DNA of 64,000 nucleotides from Melastoma dodecandrum. Its lineage: Eukaryota > Streptophyta > Magnoliopsida > Myrtales > Melastomataceae. The position numbers and the translations under genes were made by a program. Location of the stretch: the NCBI GenBank assembly GCA_029817715.1, contig JARUPY010000002.1:59630-123629 (forward strand), read 5' to 3'. Positions 10,735 to 24,000 of this stretch are shown in pieces. The notes under the pieces are model-generated. The model did not search any database. It saw nothing but the letters and a program-made list of their open reading frames with translations, and was not told the DNA's origin. The number at the start of each line of letters is the position of its first letter. The first letter of the stretch is position 1.

Positions 10735-12602
10735 TTATTTCTCCGTCTTTGATACCGCCTCAGGTAGCTTAAAAGTGGGAGGCTTGTCGACTCCCTTCCT
10801 CGAGTATTCCCTCTACCTTCTGGCGGCTGCTGCGGCTCTCCTGGCCCTCTCGTTCGCTTCTTCATCCGCATTCACTAGCAGAACAAGCAATCGGCTTCAT
10901 CAACACGGAAACTTTCTTGGAACAAATGCAGTCGACAAACATTGGTCATATGACAGACGGTGCGGGTTCGCATAAACCTAGCGCCGACTGTAAAAGTACT
11001 TGTTGTACCCTGAAGATCTCATTGAGGAAAAGAGAAGATATACCTGAGTTCCTCCGATCTTTTGATTGCCCCCAGAGGTTATTCCAGAATATGTTAGATT
11101 TATCATCAGTCCCCTTCTGCTTCGTCATTCTAATCTTGGCCTCGCCCTGCAAGTTGTGAAGAATCCAGCAAAACAGATTGTAGTTTGATTAAACACCATC
11201 CAATTCTTTTGCCAAGACCTTTGCCTGCCTCTTCTCCCATCGAGTACTCGCCTGCAAGTACATCATCGGATCATCATCTAATAACGTTCTGTAGGCATGA
11301 TCTGTGTGTGTACTGTTTAGGCTACTATCAAAAGTGCACAGAACAAATACAAGGACTTTGATCCCACCATTTTGAAGACGTCTACCCCTCCAGATCCCAT
11401 TCCGGAAAGCATGAATGCTACCTGAAAAAGTTTGAAAGAACAATTCAGGGAGAATCTCGGTAATTAAATGCTAAACCCCATCAAAGTATATGTGACGATA
11501 AGATCACGTTAAGCCTTACATTTATTCTTGCCACTCATCGCATCTAGTCTTCAAGAAGAGATAGTTGAGCTGCAGATGTCCAATGGATACAATGCACTGG
11601 GCTGAACCACGTTAAACGATTAGATCGAGACTCGAGCAGACAGGAAAGAATAGTGTACGCCAGTGCAAGACAATCCAGTACCAGCTGTCAATCGCCTGCT
11701 GCACCGAATCAGGTTCTCCACACTGACGGTATGCTCTTGCCCTCCCATAGTCATCCTCAATCGCAAAAACATCCAAAGCCACATTCGCACAATTCTTTCA
11801 CCCTGGGGAAAAGCAGATACACTTCAAATTCACCAGAAAGCACAAATGATAAGTAATGCGTGGGAGGATGATTTGTCATCGATAGCAATCACAACATTAG
11901 GGTAAAATTCTACCTATGCAGCTAAATTTGTCAACAAACACATGATCCTTGGGGCAGGAATCGTCCAGAAACGGGTTGACGGCTGTCATCGCATAACCAT
12001 GTATCTCGTCGTAAATGATTCGTTGCAACGGGTCACTGAGCACCTGCACTGCAATCGAATCATCAAAGAAGTAGATACAACACAAGGAGACTGGCACGGC
12101 ATGCATTTCGATGATTGTTGTTGATCTGAAAAAAAACCTTGAGAGGGGAACCCACCGCATAGACCTCGTTGATGAACATGCAGAAATTCGTGGTCTCTGG
12201 ATCATTCCCACTCAAATCCGAATGACAAGCCTTAATGCAATTGTAGTAAGCTTTCTTTATCTGCGCCGGCGTGGCATCCGGAAGCTTTTTTTGAACAAAT
12301 CCATCCAATCAAACAGTAAGAAAAACATCATCATCATCGTCCAACAATGCCCACTTTATATCTTAACACAACAACACTACAACCAGGCCAAGAACAGCGT
12401 AGTAGTCATCCGCAACGGTGTCCGACGAAGACGGCGGCACCCCCGCAGCCGCCTTGACACTAGGGAAGCCTCTTCTCCGGAGGTGTCCGCTTGTCCTGGA
12501 GGACAACGCCCTGCTTGTACTGGATGAATACGGATAAGTCACGCCGCAAAAATCCTGGAATCGGAGGGCATCTGTACGTACCGGGGACAACAATTGAGCC
12601 AT
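10735..12602 (-). pseudogene. Plastid DnaJ/ferredoxin-type gene (DJC76-like), disabled
   Basis: Splice sites and frame are well kept: exon 1 12602-12384 (transit peptide and start of the J-domain, ADDYYAVLGL), 12284-12156, 12043-11914, about 11808-11650, about 11593-11530, then smaller exons down to 10735. The predicted chain follows plastid DJC76-type proteins: J-domain, 4Fe-4S ferredoxin-like motif, the WEKRQAKVL segment and a C-terminal RRAAAAARR block. The reading frame is broken. The first Cys codon after SCIG in the cluster motif is TGA, two stops (TAG, TGA) fall in the segment after LSLLED, and TAG replaces the conserved Trp after RRAAAAARR. The J-domain HPD signature is HSD. Retained introns mean this is not a processed copy. 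At most an N-terminal fragment could be made. Confidence 0.85.
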
Positions 12603-13156
12603 CCCCGGAAAAAAAGTTATCCAAACGAGTGTGAAAAAATCAAACTGAAAGTTAACAAAAATATCGGAAGCGGCAGTGGGTACGACATTTGCGTGAGGGA
12701 AAGGGAGGGGGGAGAAAACATCTTGGCGTAGAAGGAAAGGAGTGATGCTGACATGGCGGCATTACATCCTTGCGGGACCGTGTAAGAATCTGCTCGTTAA
12801 TTCCCCCCCGCCGCAGTCGGGGAGAAGAATCTCGGGGTCCGAGCGGAGGGTGGCACGTGATTGTCACGTGCCGGATTGGATTTAAAATTACTTTTTAAGA
12901 TTTCCTTACAAATACATTGAATCATAACGCAGAGAAGCCGAGAAATAAGGCTAGAAAAACATGATTAATCCAACCAACTCATAAGTTAATGCAGCAAACA
13001 CAGCTCACGAGAAAACCATATGACCCTGTTTGATTGACGCTAGTTTCATAACAAAGGTGCCCGGCGTTTGTCATAACACTTGTGGAGAAAAGAAAAAGAA
13101 AAGGACAACACTAGAGGTTTCCAAAACTTGGCCAACAGGTGGGTTGGGGGGGAATT
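12603..13156. other. No gene recognised
   Basis: About 550 bases between the start of the DnaJ-like pseudogene and the end of the L11 gene. It would contain the old promoter of the former (with CACGTG near 12850-12872) and the 3' untranslated region of the latter. I see no coding signal. Confidence 0.5.
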
Positions 13157-14642
<1,486 letters not shown>

Positions 14643-14845
14643 TTGCGATCAGGTTCGATGCCGGCGAAGGCGAAGGCGAAGGCGAAGGCTATCGGGGCGG
14701 CGGCGTACGCGGACTTTCGACACTAAAGAAAACCCTAATGCCTATAAAGGCGCAAGGAATTTAGGGCTTTGAGGGCATGCCATTTTGGGCTTTATTGGAC
14801 GGGCTTTTAGGCCCATTAGTGCCCAATTGTGCCCAATACAAAGCG
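14643..14845 (-). promoter_or_regulatory. L11 promoter with telo-box and GCCCA elements
   Basis: A telo-box AAACCCTAA lies at 14730-14738, about 90 bp before the start codon. Site II-type cores follow: TGGGCT 14786-14791, GGCCCA 14810-14815, and two GCCCAA at 14821-14826 and 14831-14836. In plants this combination is characteristic of ribosomal protein genes, where site II elements bind TCP factors. The motifs are seen directly; their function here is inferred. Confidence 0.7.
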
Positions 14846-16052
14846 GGTTGCTCCCGCAGTCAACACCAGCTATAACCCTTAACGGTAATTCCCTCCCCCC
14901 TCCCCAACTACCCACGCGCCGCCGCGGACCAGGCGGCGGACGTCGCCGGAGCTCGGGTATGCCGTTTTGGATAGGATGAAATAAGCCAGCATAAGCCTGA
15001 ACGCGGTGACTTATTAACATTTTGATTGCTAGTGTTACAAGGAAGTGGTGGTTGTCGGCCACCCTCGACCTGTTCCGCGGTAAAATCGTATGGGGTCTTG
15101 AAGGGGAACGGCGTGGTGCCAGAGTTGTTAACTTACACCACCCTCTTGGAAGTGTTGTATTAAGTCTAAGAAATATGAGGATGGATTCTAGATATATGAG
15201 ACAATGAAGGGCCTGCCTGGGTTACTCATTTGATGCATTTGGATGCTGCTCTACCATTAGTGCATCTGTTAAGGCAGCGCGGACGGATGATGCAGACCAT
15301 TGATGGCTCGCGTGATAAAGTATGGAATTCACCTCGATACAATACGCTTATCTATTTACATCGTATGCATCAAACATAAGCTCAGGCGCCCCGGTAATAA
15401 CATGAACATATGTATGATATGTTAGCCTCCCCCCTCCCCCTGACCTGACCTGGATATATAAAGGGAACACAGATAAAATGAAAAATGGCAAGCCAATTAA
15501 CGCTCTTATGAGGGAAAGAATAGCAACATACCAGAACTTTGGCACTAAAAGGATTAACCTACAGAAATATATGGATGGTCCATTCAACAATGTTTATCGT
15601 CTGCAAAACGACTTTAGGAGTTAAAGCAGCAACGATACCAAAACGATTTGCGGCCCAATTATTTTCCATACCAAGATGAGCAATTATTTTACTCCCAAAA
15701 ACACAGCCGTGGCCCAATTAGAATGAAAAGACCAACTGCTGTGTAGAAGCTCTCCATAATAGTTTTTACTAGTTAATTATGACCTATAAAATTTCAATGC
15801 CCCCACCCCCCCAAAAAACATCATTTAGAAGCAACTATGGGAACAACGCTACTCAGGGAGCGCCCCCCAGCATATTCAAGAGCGGGAGGCAACAACTGGG
15901 AAGTAACAGAGGAAGAATTGCCGGAAAGGGGGAGGGAAACAATCAGCCGAGGATGGCCTTGCTATGGTGATCTGCAGCTTTCGATAGAGACTGTATCGAC
16001 ACATGGTATCCAGGACCCATCTGAATTCAGGCATCCAAGAAATAGGAAACTG
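14846..16052. other. No gene recognised
   Basis: About 1.2 kb between the L11 promoter and the 3' end of the mitochondrial L1 gene. Short open frames such as 15348-15590 and 15837-16073 show no domain. The latter overlaps the last exon of the L1 gene on the other strand. Confidence 0.5.
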
Positions 16053-18980
16053 TCAGCTTCTGATAATCCATGAGTGAGCAAAAAGAGGGGGGATCTTGGG
16101 ATTCACCGTGCTGCAGATATGGAAAGAGTTGATGTATCCGGCATACTTTGATGCTGTGAAAACAAAGGCAACATAACAAATTGAGAAGCTCTCATACGTT
16201 GGAGAAACAAGACAGGAATGTGGTTATGACCAATTAAGGTGAAAACAAGGAGGTGGCCTGTAACAGTCGCTTGGAAGGTGGATGGCTAACCTTTCTTAAG
16301 TCCGGCAGGTTTTGCACGCAAGAGTGCCTCCATAAAAGCACCAACATTCTCCCGTAAACAGTCCTCAGACAGGCTCACCTGCAAAACCATTGACAATATC
16401 AGTATAGTCAGAGAGAGACGATCACAGTTTAAAGGACAAATAATAATCTTATCTCAGTAGTCATCCGGGGGATGAATTTTACCTTTCCTAGCCCAACATG
16501 GACAATGGCCGTCTTGTCCATTTTAAAATCAACACTACTTTGTTTTGCTTCCTTCACAGCTCGGGAAACATCAGTAATCAAGGTACCTTGCTATATCAAG
16601 GTAAAAGCAACAATGACCGAGAGAACAATTTGCCGAGCAAAATCAGCCAACAGAATGCAGACAAACATAACAAAAACACTTACTTTGGCATTGGGCAATA
16701 ACCCCAGTGGTTTCAGGATCTTCGCTATCTGCACGGCATAATTGTCTAATTACAAATGTAGTACAATTTTTATCCTTATCTTCAGAAGTTCAATAAGAAG
16801 TCCAAACGAAACCTTCAAGACTTTTGGCATGAAACCAGGAGTAGTGAAACATTTTTTGACATCAAATTTGCCACCACCTACGCAGTTCATCCGACAAAAA
16901 CAAATTAGTACTTGAATTGGGACAAAACGATCAAAATATTCCAAAGGCGAAACTATTGACACGGCACCGAGGATACGATCTAAGCAAACTCTTCAAGTTC
17001 AAAGCACTATAGTCACCCTAACGACAGCTTAAATGTAGTATCAGGACACCCCATGGGCGAAGCACCTTTTCATAAAAGATGCCATATGCCCAACACTAAG
17101 AGCACTTTTGAGAAATCCAAGGTTGAACGAGCTCACTCCAGAATATAATTATTATGAAAATTTCAGATAATTACCACTAGCTATCTTTTCTACTAGTTCT
17201 ACACCACCAACAATGTCAGCCCCAGCCTCTCTAGCTTCATCAGCATCCTGGCCCTCACCCAGGAAAGCTATCTTGGCCACCTGGGTAAGATGATTAATAG
17301 ATGCACAGATTGTTAGAGAAACTATAATATAATTACGTCACAATACAAATGAGAAAGAAGTGTGTTTAACCTTTCTTCCATCGCCGTGCGGTAAAGCCAG
17401 ACTACCACGGACGATCTGCATTAATCAATGAAAAAGAACTTAAAGACTCAACATGAAGAAAAGGGACATAGAAACTGCTTATAAGTAATATGGATAAAAA
17501 TTCTATGATGAACGCGAGTAAGAGGTCATTTAGTAAGCTCAAAACTGTGGTTATGAAGCAGAAACACGTAATTAAGGTCTTGATGGTGGCATAAAGCATA
17601 AATCTCACACCCTTCACACAAACAACTCCACATATCTATCTTACATTGCCTGGTAACAGATTAGCTTCTCTTACTAGTTTTAAGAGCCTCAGGAATATGA
17701 TAACGTCAATTAGACCACTCGGAATAATGACCCGAGTTTATCTTTAATATTGAGCCTAACGAAAAGCAATTTATTCAAACTCCACCTCTGTACTTGACAG
17801 AAAATTAATAAATGTTGAACAAAACAAACAGATTTGCACCGGAACTGAGAAATCTCCATCATAATTACAAAAAACATGATCAGGTGACTCGGCACATACC
17901 ATGTCGCTCCTCTTTTTTTCAATGCCTAATACAACATGAGCTTCCATGGTTTCATCAAACTTGGATTTCACATTGGCCTGCATAAGAGAGAAGTGATGAA
18001 GTAAATGGTCAAATTTATACTAAGATGATGCTGAGAGTACCAATTAGCAATATCCCAAACAAACTCTACACGTAGGAGACAACGCTTCTTCCTAAGTTGA
18101 TTAACACATACACTAAAAACAATCTAAATGAAGTCAACTACTAGACTGAACCACAGAGCAAACAAATCAATTAATGAATAAAACAAGCCGATCAAGCATG
18201 CCGGGCCAACAAATATATCAGGCAAATAAAAATCGAACCAAACGATAAGATTCCTATGAACCTTTGATCCACATATCAGTGTGAAAATTGATCGCTCCCC
18301 TAACCTATACTACACTTAACACTACGGAACATTTCCAGGATAACTAACACTCCCCAAAGCACATTCTTCTAAAGGAATCAAAATAAGAAACAACTCCCAC
18401 AGAATCCACAAACCTTGACGAGGCGGATAGCCTCTGCCAAATCATATATGGGCTTCAGCTCCTTCTTCACCTGCCGCAACAAAGTGGGGAACGGAACCTT
18501 CATCCTCTCCTCCCGATCCTCCCTCTCGAAAATCCTCAACCTCCTGGTAACCTTAACAACTTCCCCATCCCCCTTCTTGACCTCCTCGCCCTTCTCAGCC
18601 CCCTTCCCGGACTCCCCCGTCACGGGCATATCCTCAGGGAGGGGCGCCACCTTCGTGGGGTAGGAAACCGGGGAAATGGAGGGAGCATCCTTGACGTACC
18701 GAATATCCTCACGAGTCCACGAGGCCCTCGCGGGACGAGCTTGCCGCAACGGCCGAGAAGTCTCGCCAGCGGGTTCGGGGGATCGCTCGGATAGGGTAGG
18801 GTCGGCGGCGGGGGTGGGCTGAGGGTCGGGATCTGGTTTGGGTTTGGGGGCGTAGGAGACGGGCTGGATGGGCGGGGGTTGGGTATGGGGATCTGGTACG
18901 GATGAGAAGAGGAGTCGGTTGGCTGGGAAGGAGCGGAGGTGGGAGTGGCGGGTTATGAGCCTGGTTAGGGCGGTGGTCAT
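16053..18980 (-). CDS. Mitochondrial 50S ribosomal protein L1 (uL1m)
   Basis: Nine exons on the minus strand: 18980-18414, 17977-17900, 17415-17371, 17280-17175, 16877-16813, 16728-16684, 16590-16483, 16378-16291 and 16153-16053. All junctions keep the frame. The N terminus (MTTALTRLITRHSHLRS) is Arg/Ser/Thr-rich without acids, a typical mitochondrial presequence, followed by a Pro-rich linker. The L1 fold starts near residue 170 (PIYDLAEAIRLVKANVKSKF) and includes LPHGDGRKVAKIAFL, ADIVGGVELVEKI, the TPGFMPKVLK segment, LLPNAKQGT and HVGLGKVSLSED. uL1 forms the mobile L1 stalk near the E site of the large subunit. The C-terminal tail after SFHICSTV is short and unlike that of other members. 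Confidence 0.9.
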
Positions 18981-19120
18981 GGTGGTGGTCGGAAAGTCAG
19001 TCTATGAATGGGAATGGAGTGGCGCCATGGAAGGGTTTTCGACGCTCGGGGTTTTAGGGTTTTTCTTGGTCTGCCCGTAATTAACAATATTTTATTTCCT
19101 GTTTAACTGTAAGCCCATTT
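18981..19120 (-). promoter_or_regulatory. uL1m promoter motifs: telo-box and site II
   Basis: TTAGGGTTT at 19055-19063 (AAACCCTAA on the gene strand) lies about 75 bp before the start codon. AGCCCA at 19112-19117 reads TGGGCT on the gene strand. The pair matches the promoter grammar of plant translation genes. Function is inferred from position and motif only. Confidence 0.55.
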
Positions 19121-19365
19121 ATGAAAAAACACGGATTCTGTTGGAGTTTTGTTCCAGTATTATCACGGTAGTTCTTAAATTATTTTGTTAAATAACTTTT
19201 AAATTTAAAATTTTTTTAATTAATATGACAAAATCCGCCTTACAAAGTCGTTTTTTACCGCGAAGGAAGTCAGTACGATCGATTTTACCGCATTCAAAGT
19301 GTCCGCGTTACCAACGCCCGACTCCGTGTAATGATACCGCACGTGAAGTCGGATCGACTTCTTTC

Positions 19366-19620
19366 GCAATCCCAACACTTCTTCTTCTCTATCTTCCTCC
19401 TCCCCTGTCTTCCCCTCCCCCTTCCCCTTCTCCTTCACCTTCCTCTTCATCCTCCTCATCTCCTCCTCCCCTCCCCCTCCGTTCGCAAAAGCTGTGTCCT
19501 CCTCCCTCCTTCCATCCTCCGTCTCCCAAAAGAAACGGGTGTCGAAACGTGATCGAAGTAAGACCCGTTTCGTTTTTCTTTTTGGTTTTTCTTTGGGAAG
19601 AAAAGTTGGGGGTTGATCCG
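19366..19620 (+). repeat. Left arm of ~250-bp inverted repeat
   Basis: This CT-rich arm reads from GCAATCCCAAC to TTGATCCG and is repeated in inverted orientation at 20532-20778. A 39-bp stretch with repeated GAGAACGGA follows on its inner side and is absent from the other arm. Confidence 0.85.
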
Positions 19621-19678
19621 AGAACGGAGAACTCTTGGGTTACTGTTCAACGGAGAACGGAAGAGCCCTCAATTTTTT

Positions 19679-19829
19679 TTTGGCGTACGAGTATATGCCG
19701 AATCGGGGCTTGGATGATCACCCCTTTAACCAGGCTTTGCTTGCTTTGCCGTGGAAGACGAGACTAGAAATCATCCTCGGTGCGGCCGAAAGGCTAGCTT
19801 ATTTACATGAAGGAATGGAAATCATGGGA
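19679..19829 (+). pseudogene. Kinase fragment (RLCK, PCRK1/PBL type)
   Basis: About 50 codons read AYEYMPNRGLDDH, then LPWKTRLEIILGAAE and LAYLHEGMEI. This is the hinge-to-alphaE region (subdomains V-VIa) of receptor-like cytoplasmic kinases related to PCRK1. It begins directly after the left arm and ends before the catalytic loop. A second small piece, on the minus strand near 19960-20015, reads AKDRPTTREV and resembles subdomain XI of a kinase. Neither can be functional. Confidence 0.65.
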
Positions 19830-20186
19830 ATGTCCCCCGAGAGGATGAAAAAAAAAAAAGTAAAACGGGAATGTCTCGGTCATTCCCGTTTGACCGAGAA
19901 TCCATAGCCTCCGGCTGTGACCCAGGATGGCTTGTTTCAACACGACAGTCACCTCCCTCGTGGTCGGCCTGTCTTTCGCGTTCTTGACACCCGTTTGATC
20001 ACCCGCGTTCAAAGCCCGCGGAAATCGAATGACGTCGACGAAACGAAGACTACGTTTGATCACCCAAAGACCACACCAGACTCTTCAAACAATCAAAACA
20101 GGGCACTTCCATTTTCATTGCCAAACCTTAAATCCTACAATACCCAGTAAGGAAACGATCCACCTTTCATTGCCAAACCTTAAATT

Positions 20187-20231
20187 CTACAATTCCAACT
20201 TGGACTTGTCCGTGAAGTAGAAGCACTTCAT
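20187..20231 (-). pseudogene. N-terminal fragment of a PCRK1-type kinase
   Basis: On the minus strand an ATG at 20231 opens MKCFYFTDKSKLE, the typical N terminus of PCRK1-like receptor-like cytoplasmic kinases. A stop follows at 20187-20189. Just beyond, an imperfect direct repeat of about 30 bp (20115-20145 and 20167-20197, TTTCATTGCCAAACCTTAAA) marks further shuffling. Confidence 0.55.
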
Positions 20232-20397
20232 AGTTGAATATGATATTTTCGAGGATGCGGTTGCTGTTCTTAAGGATGTCCGTGGGGAATGGGTGGGAAG
20301 ATAGGCGTGTCGTGTCGGAGGAGTTTGACGAGAGGACGACGAAGTGGCTGGAGTGCTTGAACGGTGAGGGAAGCCTAATCTCTGAAGCAGTTACGGC

Positions 20398-20522
20398 ATG
20401 AATTCCTTGACGCTGGTGCGCTCGAAGTAGCTGGAGTGGCTGACGTCGGAGGCGTTGGCGAGGACGATGGGGTCGGATCCATCCTGGTTGCACTTGAGCA
20501 CCAACAAAGCCGTGATCTTTAT
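20398..20522 (-). pseudogene. YKT6-type SNARE exon fragment
   Basis: Minus-strand codons read KITALLVLKC, then DGSDPIVLANASDVSHS and SVKEFM. This is the start of the longin domain of plant YKT6 R-SNAREs, which act in vesicle fusion. The start codon is ATA instead of ATG, and the similarity stops after about 42 codons, before the SNARE motif. It adjoins the inner end of the right arm, so that arm may contain the leader of the same source gene. Confidence 0.7.
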
Positions 20523-20531
20523 GGCTCTTCC

Positions 20532-20778
20532 CGGATCAACCCCCAACTTTTCTTCCCCCAAAAAGAAAAACCAAAAAGAAAAGCGAAACGGGTGTTACTT
20601 CGATTACGTTTCGACACCCGTTTCTTTTGGGAGACGGAGGATGGAAGGAGGGAGGAGGACACGGCTATTGCGAACGGAGGGGGAGGGGAGGAGGAGATGA
20701 GGAGGAGGAAGATGAAGGTGAAGGGGAAGGGGGAAGGGAAGACGGGGGAGGAGGAAGAGAGAGAAGGGTTGGGATTGC
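20532..20778 (-). repeat. Right arm of ~250-bp inverted repeat
   Basis: This is the inverse complement of 19366-19620. Differences are a few substitutions and small indels in the purine-rich part. Its outer end is GGGATTGC at 20771-20778, followed by a T run that the left side lacks. Confidence 0.85.
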
Positions 20779-21098
20779 GTATTTTTTTTTTTTAGGGAGA
20801 AGGCCGACTTCCTCTTTGGGGTATCGTCAAGGCCGACTTCACTTTCGGTGCAGCGAAATCACCTCGAAGAAGTCTGAATTTCAAACTCAGATTGATTGGA
20901 GTAAAACTTTTTGAGTCTGAAACTCAAATTTATTAACATTAGTCCACGTATTTTAAGTTTGATCGATTTCGTAAAATATTTTGCTAACCGGAAAAAAGCT
21001 CCTGCCAGAAAGTTTTTAAACAAATGAGATCTCTAGATTTGTGATTTATATCTCTCCTAATACATAGATATGATAGAAACAAGGAGTAATGACAACTG

Positions 21099-24000
21099 TC
21101 AGGAGGAATAGCTATACTGCCCCAGTAACAACTCGAACATGTCCTTCGGGGTCAGAAGTGTGGTTCCCCCTAGGATCACCTCCACGTCCGGCCTGCCGCT
21201 TTCGGATACCGCTTCCTGGATCTCCCGTATCTGGGGAACACGTGAAGCACCGACGTCACCACACGCTTGGTTCTTGAATCGGAGATAATTTGTGAGAAAT
21301 GACGTACCTCTCGAGGGCTAACACCTCCGACGACGAAAACCAGGATGACGCTCTGATCGGACAGCTGAGGCTTTGCCTGCAAAAATTTTTCAAGATGTTA
21401 AGAAGCTATGCGTAATGCGGTACAACATCCACCTAATTTGTACGTCGGAGAATGAAGTCGATGCTGACCTGCACGAGGCCCAATCTTCCGAAGCCGCTCT
21501 TGAGAAACCGTCCCACGGTCGATGAATGATACTCCAAACCATGTAGTTCGGACTTGTTCAGTATCCTTGTTATAATCCTGTAAAGTAAACATTTGTTTGA
21601 GCTGGGAGCACCGACGGCGTTGCCGTCAAACGGGGATAACCCCTCTGACAAGGGATATCCTTTGCTTTTGAAGCTCGATAGCTTATGAAGGAATTTGAAC
21701 AGGTTATCAACTCGATCATGCAATTCCAACTTGAGTTGCACGTCACTGTAATCTTGGTCCTTATTCTCAGCATATTCGTCGCCCCAGCTGTCCCATTGAT
21801 CATCATCAAAACCATCATTTGACATCTCCTTTGACGACTCTTCCTTGATTTCTTTTGAGTCGCCTTTCCTTTTGGCTTCTAGTTCTTCCTTCAAGCCCTC
21901 GAGAAATTTTAACTCCCCAACGTCGGGGTTCTCCAAAATCGCATCTACCATGGCTTCTTTCATCAGATGATCTTCTTGCCAAGAAAATGGTCCATCAGAT
22001 CCGGATGTTGGAAAATTCTCACCAGCTAACAAATACCCCACAACAGTCAGAAGCAAAGCATCTTGAAAAGAAAGAAGGCTCTGGGATTTATCTGGTTTCC
22101 TGTTCTTCTGAGCAGGAGATCCCAGCAGAGCACTTTTGGTAATCAGATCTCCAATCTGAGCAGCAAGACTCTGACTGGTGTCCCCTGCACTAACAGTTAA
22201 CATCTTCACTGCACTGGAATAGGCATCCCATCTAGCAGAACACGATTCTTCAAGTACTTCCAAGGTCGCTGCAGCTATCTGAATTAACCCCTTGTTTCGC
22301 ACAAGCACCGTCTGACTTTTTACCAATACTCTAATCAGAGCAAGCAATTCTGACTTGCTGGGTAAACCTGGACGTACCTTGACATTGGTAGAGATGTTTT
22401 CTCGGCGTAGGGTCTCTTGGAGCCACTTCTTTACCAGTACAGCACCATCTTTAGTTCTTCTATCTAGTAAGGCTTCTATGTAGGGTGTTCCCCTGAAACA
22501 TTCAGTGGAAATAAGGGAGCCAGTACATAACTCGCTTGCCAGGCTAGATGCCTCTGTATTACGAATAACAGAACCGATATTTGCCAAGCTGACAGTTGAA
22601 GATGAAAAGCTACCAGAGTTCCACCCAATTATAAATGAGTTAGTCCCCTGGAGAAGACGAATATCATTTGCTTTTCCATCTTCTGTACTTAGGACCTCAG
22701 AAAGTGGTATACGCACACTAAGAGAAGCCCGCTGTATGTTTCCAATGCCTTGTTTTTGTTGAGTTTTAGAACTCTTCGTGTTTGAGGCTAGAAATCTTTC
22801 TTTACGAGGCAAGGAGGAAAATACTCGATCCATGAGCGAGTCACCGTGACAGCACGGAGTAAGAAGATCAAGAGTACGGTCAATTATCAACAGTCCAGCT
22901 GATTTCTTGCGACGACCAACATCGTAGAGACTTGACATGTCTGTCAACATTTTCCCAATTGATTTTGACAAATCACCGAGGGAAAATATTTCCAGCTTTA
23001 GGTCCATCTGCGAAGAGAAAGTCATAGTCACGGAAAGAAAAACCTAGACCCCACTAGCATAGTCAGGATCTGTAGATTTTATTAACTTACCATGGTAGCC
23101 AAGTGGTAAAGAAAATGAGCAGTGAGTATAGCCCCAGGAAGACTGTCTTCACCATCAAAAGAGCTACCTCTACTCAGCGGAGGCAATCCTTGACTTAGAG
23201 AATTCTCATTGAAAGTGGATAAGTAAGCTTCAGAAACAGATCCTTCTGACGGCAAGATAAATGCTCTTGGTGTAATTGGACATATGATACAAGGAAAGTG
23301 GCGTAAAGAAACAACCAACTTCAATCCGACAGCATCTCGGTGTCCAATAATGTGATTTTCAAAGCCACCCCTTTTGGTTGGAGAAGCTTCCTCAAAGGAC
23401 GCATAATCTTCAACAGAAGTTAACTCAGGCCATCCTTCAAATTCAGTTGCTTCTGCGGGGTTACTTATGTTGGTATCTTTTTTCCTAACAAGCTCCTCAA
23501 AATCCTGAACAAGCAACGCCTCATATTCACGAAATGCATCAGATCCCAAAGGAGAATCAGGACAAGCTGAGTGGGCAATCTGCAAAAGAATTAAAATTGA
23601 ATGTCATTCAAAGAGCAAACACAACAATGCCAGAGACATCAAGTGCAGTTTCTTTCAAGTGTATCAAAACTACGGAATAGGGGAAAATATCTAGAGTTCT
23701 TTAGACTAGTAAACATGATCTTAACTGCAAAGGCGTGCTGTCTCTTTCACTCATCGACAAAGAGGAAAACTATCCATTTTGGATAGAGAAGTTCTTAAAA
23801 ACAATTTCCGGTTCACAATGCAGCAGTAAACAATGATTTAAACCAACGTGGGGTTGGTCCAAGAGGTTGGCGGCTTTATATTGCTTAACCAAGGTTTCGG
23901 GTTAGAGACTTGGAAATGCAGCCATCCTCGTTGGTAGACCCACCCACCAAAACCAGGTGCATTACCCGGGTCGAGTCCAGATTAGTCGGAACGAAGCTTC

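Larger units (their letters stand above)
19366..20778. mobile_element. Pack-MULE-like inverted-repeat element with captured gene pieces
   Basis: A left arm (19366-19620) and a right arm (20532-20778) are inverted copies of each other, about 250 bp each and by eye around 90% identical. Both run from GCAATCCCAAC to GGTTGATCCG. Between them lie fragments resembling a YKT6 SNARE gene, the N terminus of a PCRK1-type receptor-like cytoplasmic kinase and two kinase-domain pieces, in both orientations. Long inverted repeats enclosing bits of unrelated host genes are the hallmark of Pack-MULEs. I see no transposase and could not find a convincing 9-bp target duplication. The arms may themselves be copied 5' leader sequence. 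A locally rearranged inverted duplication is the alternative. Confidence 0.55.
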
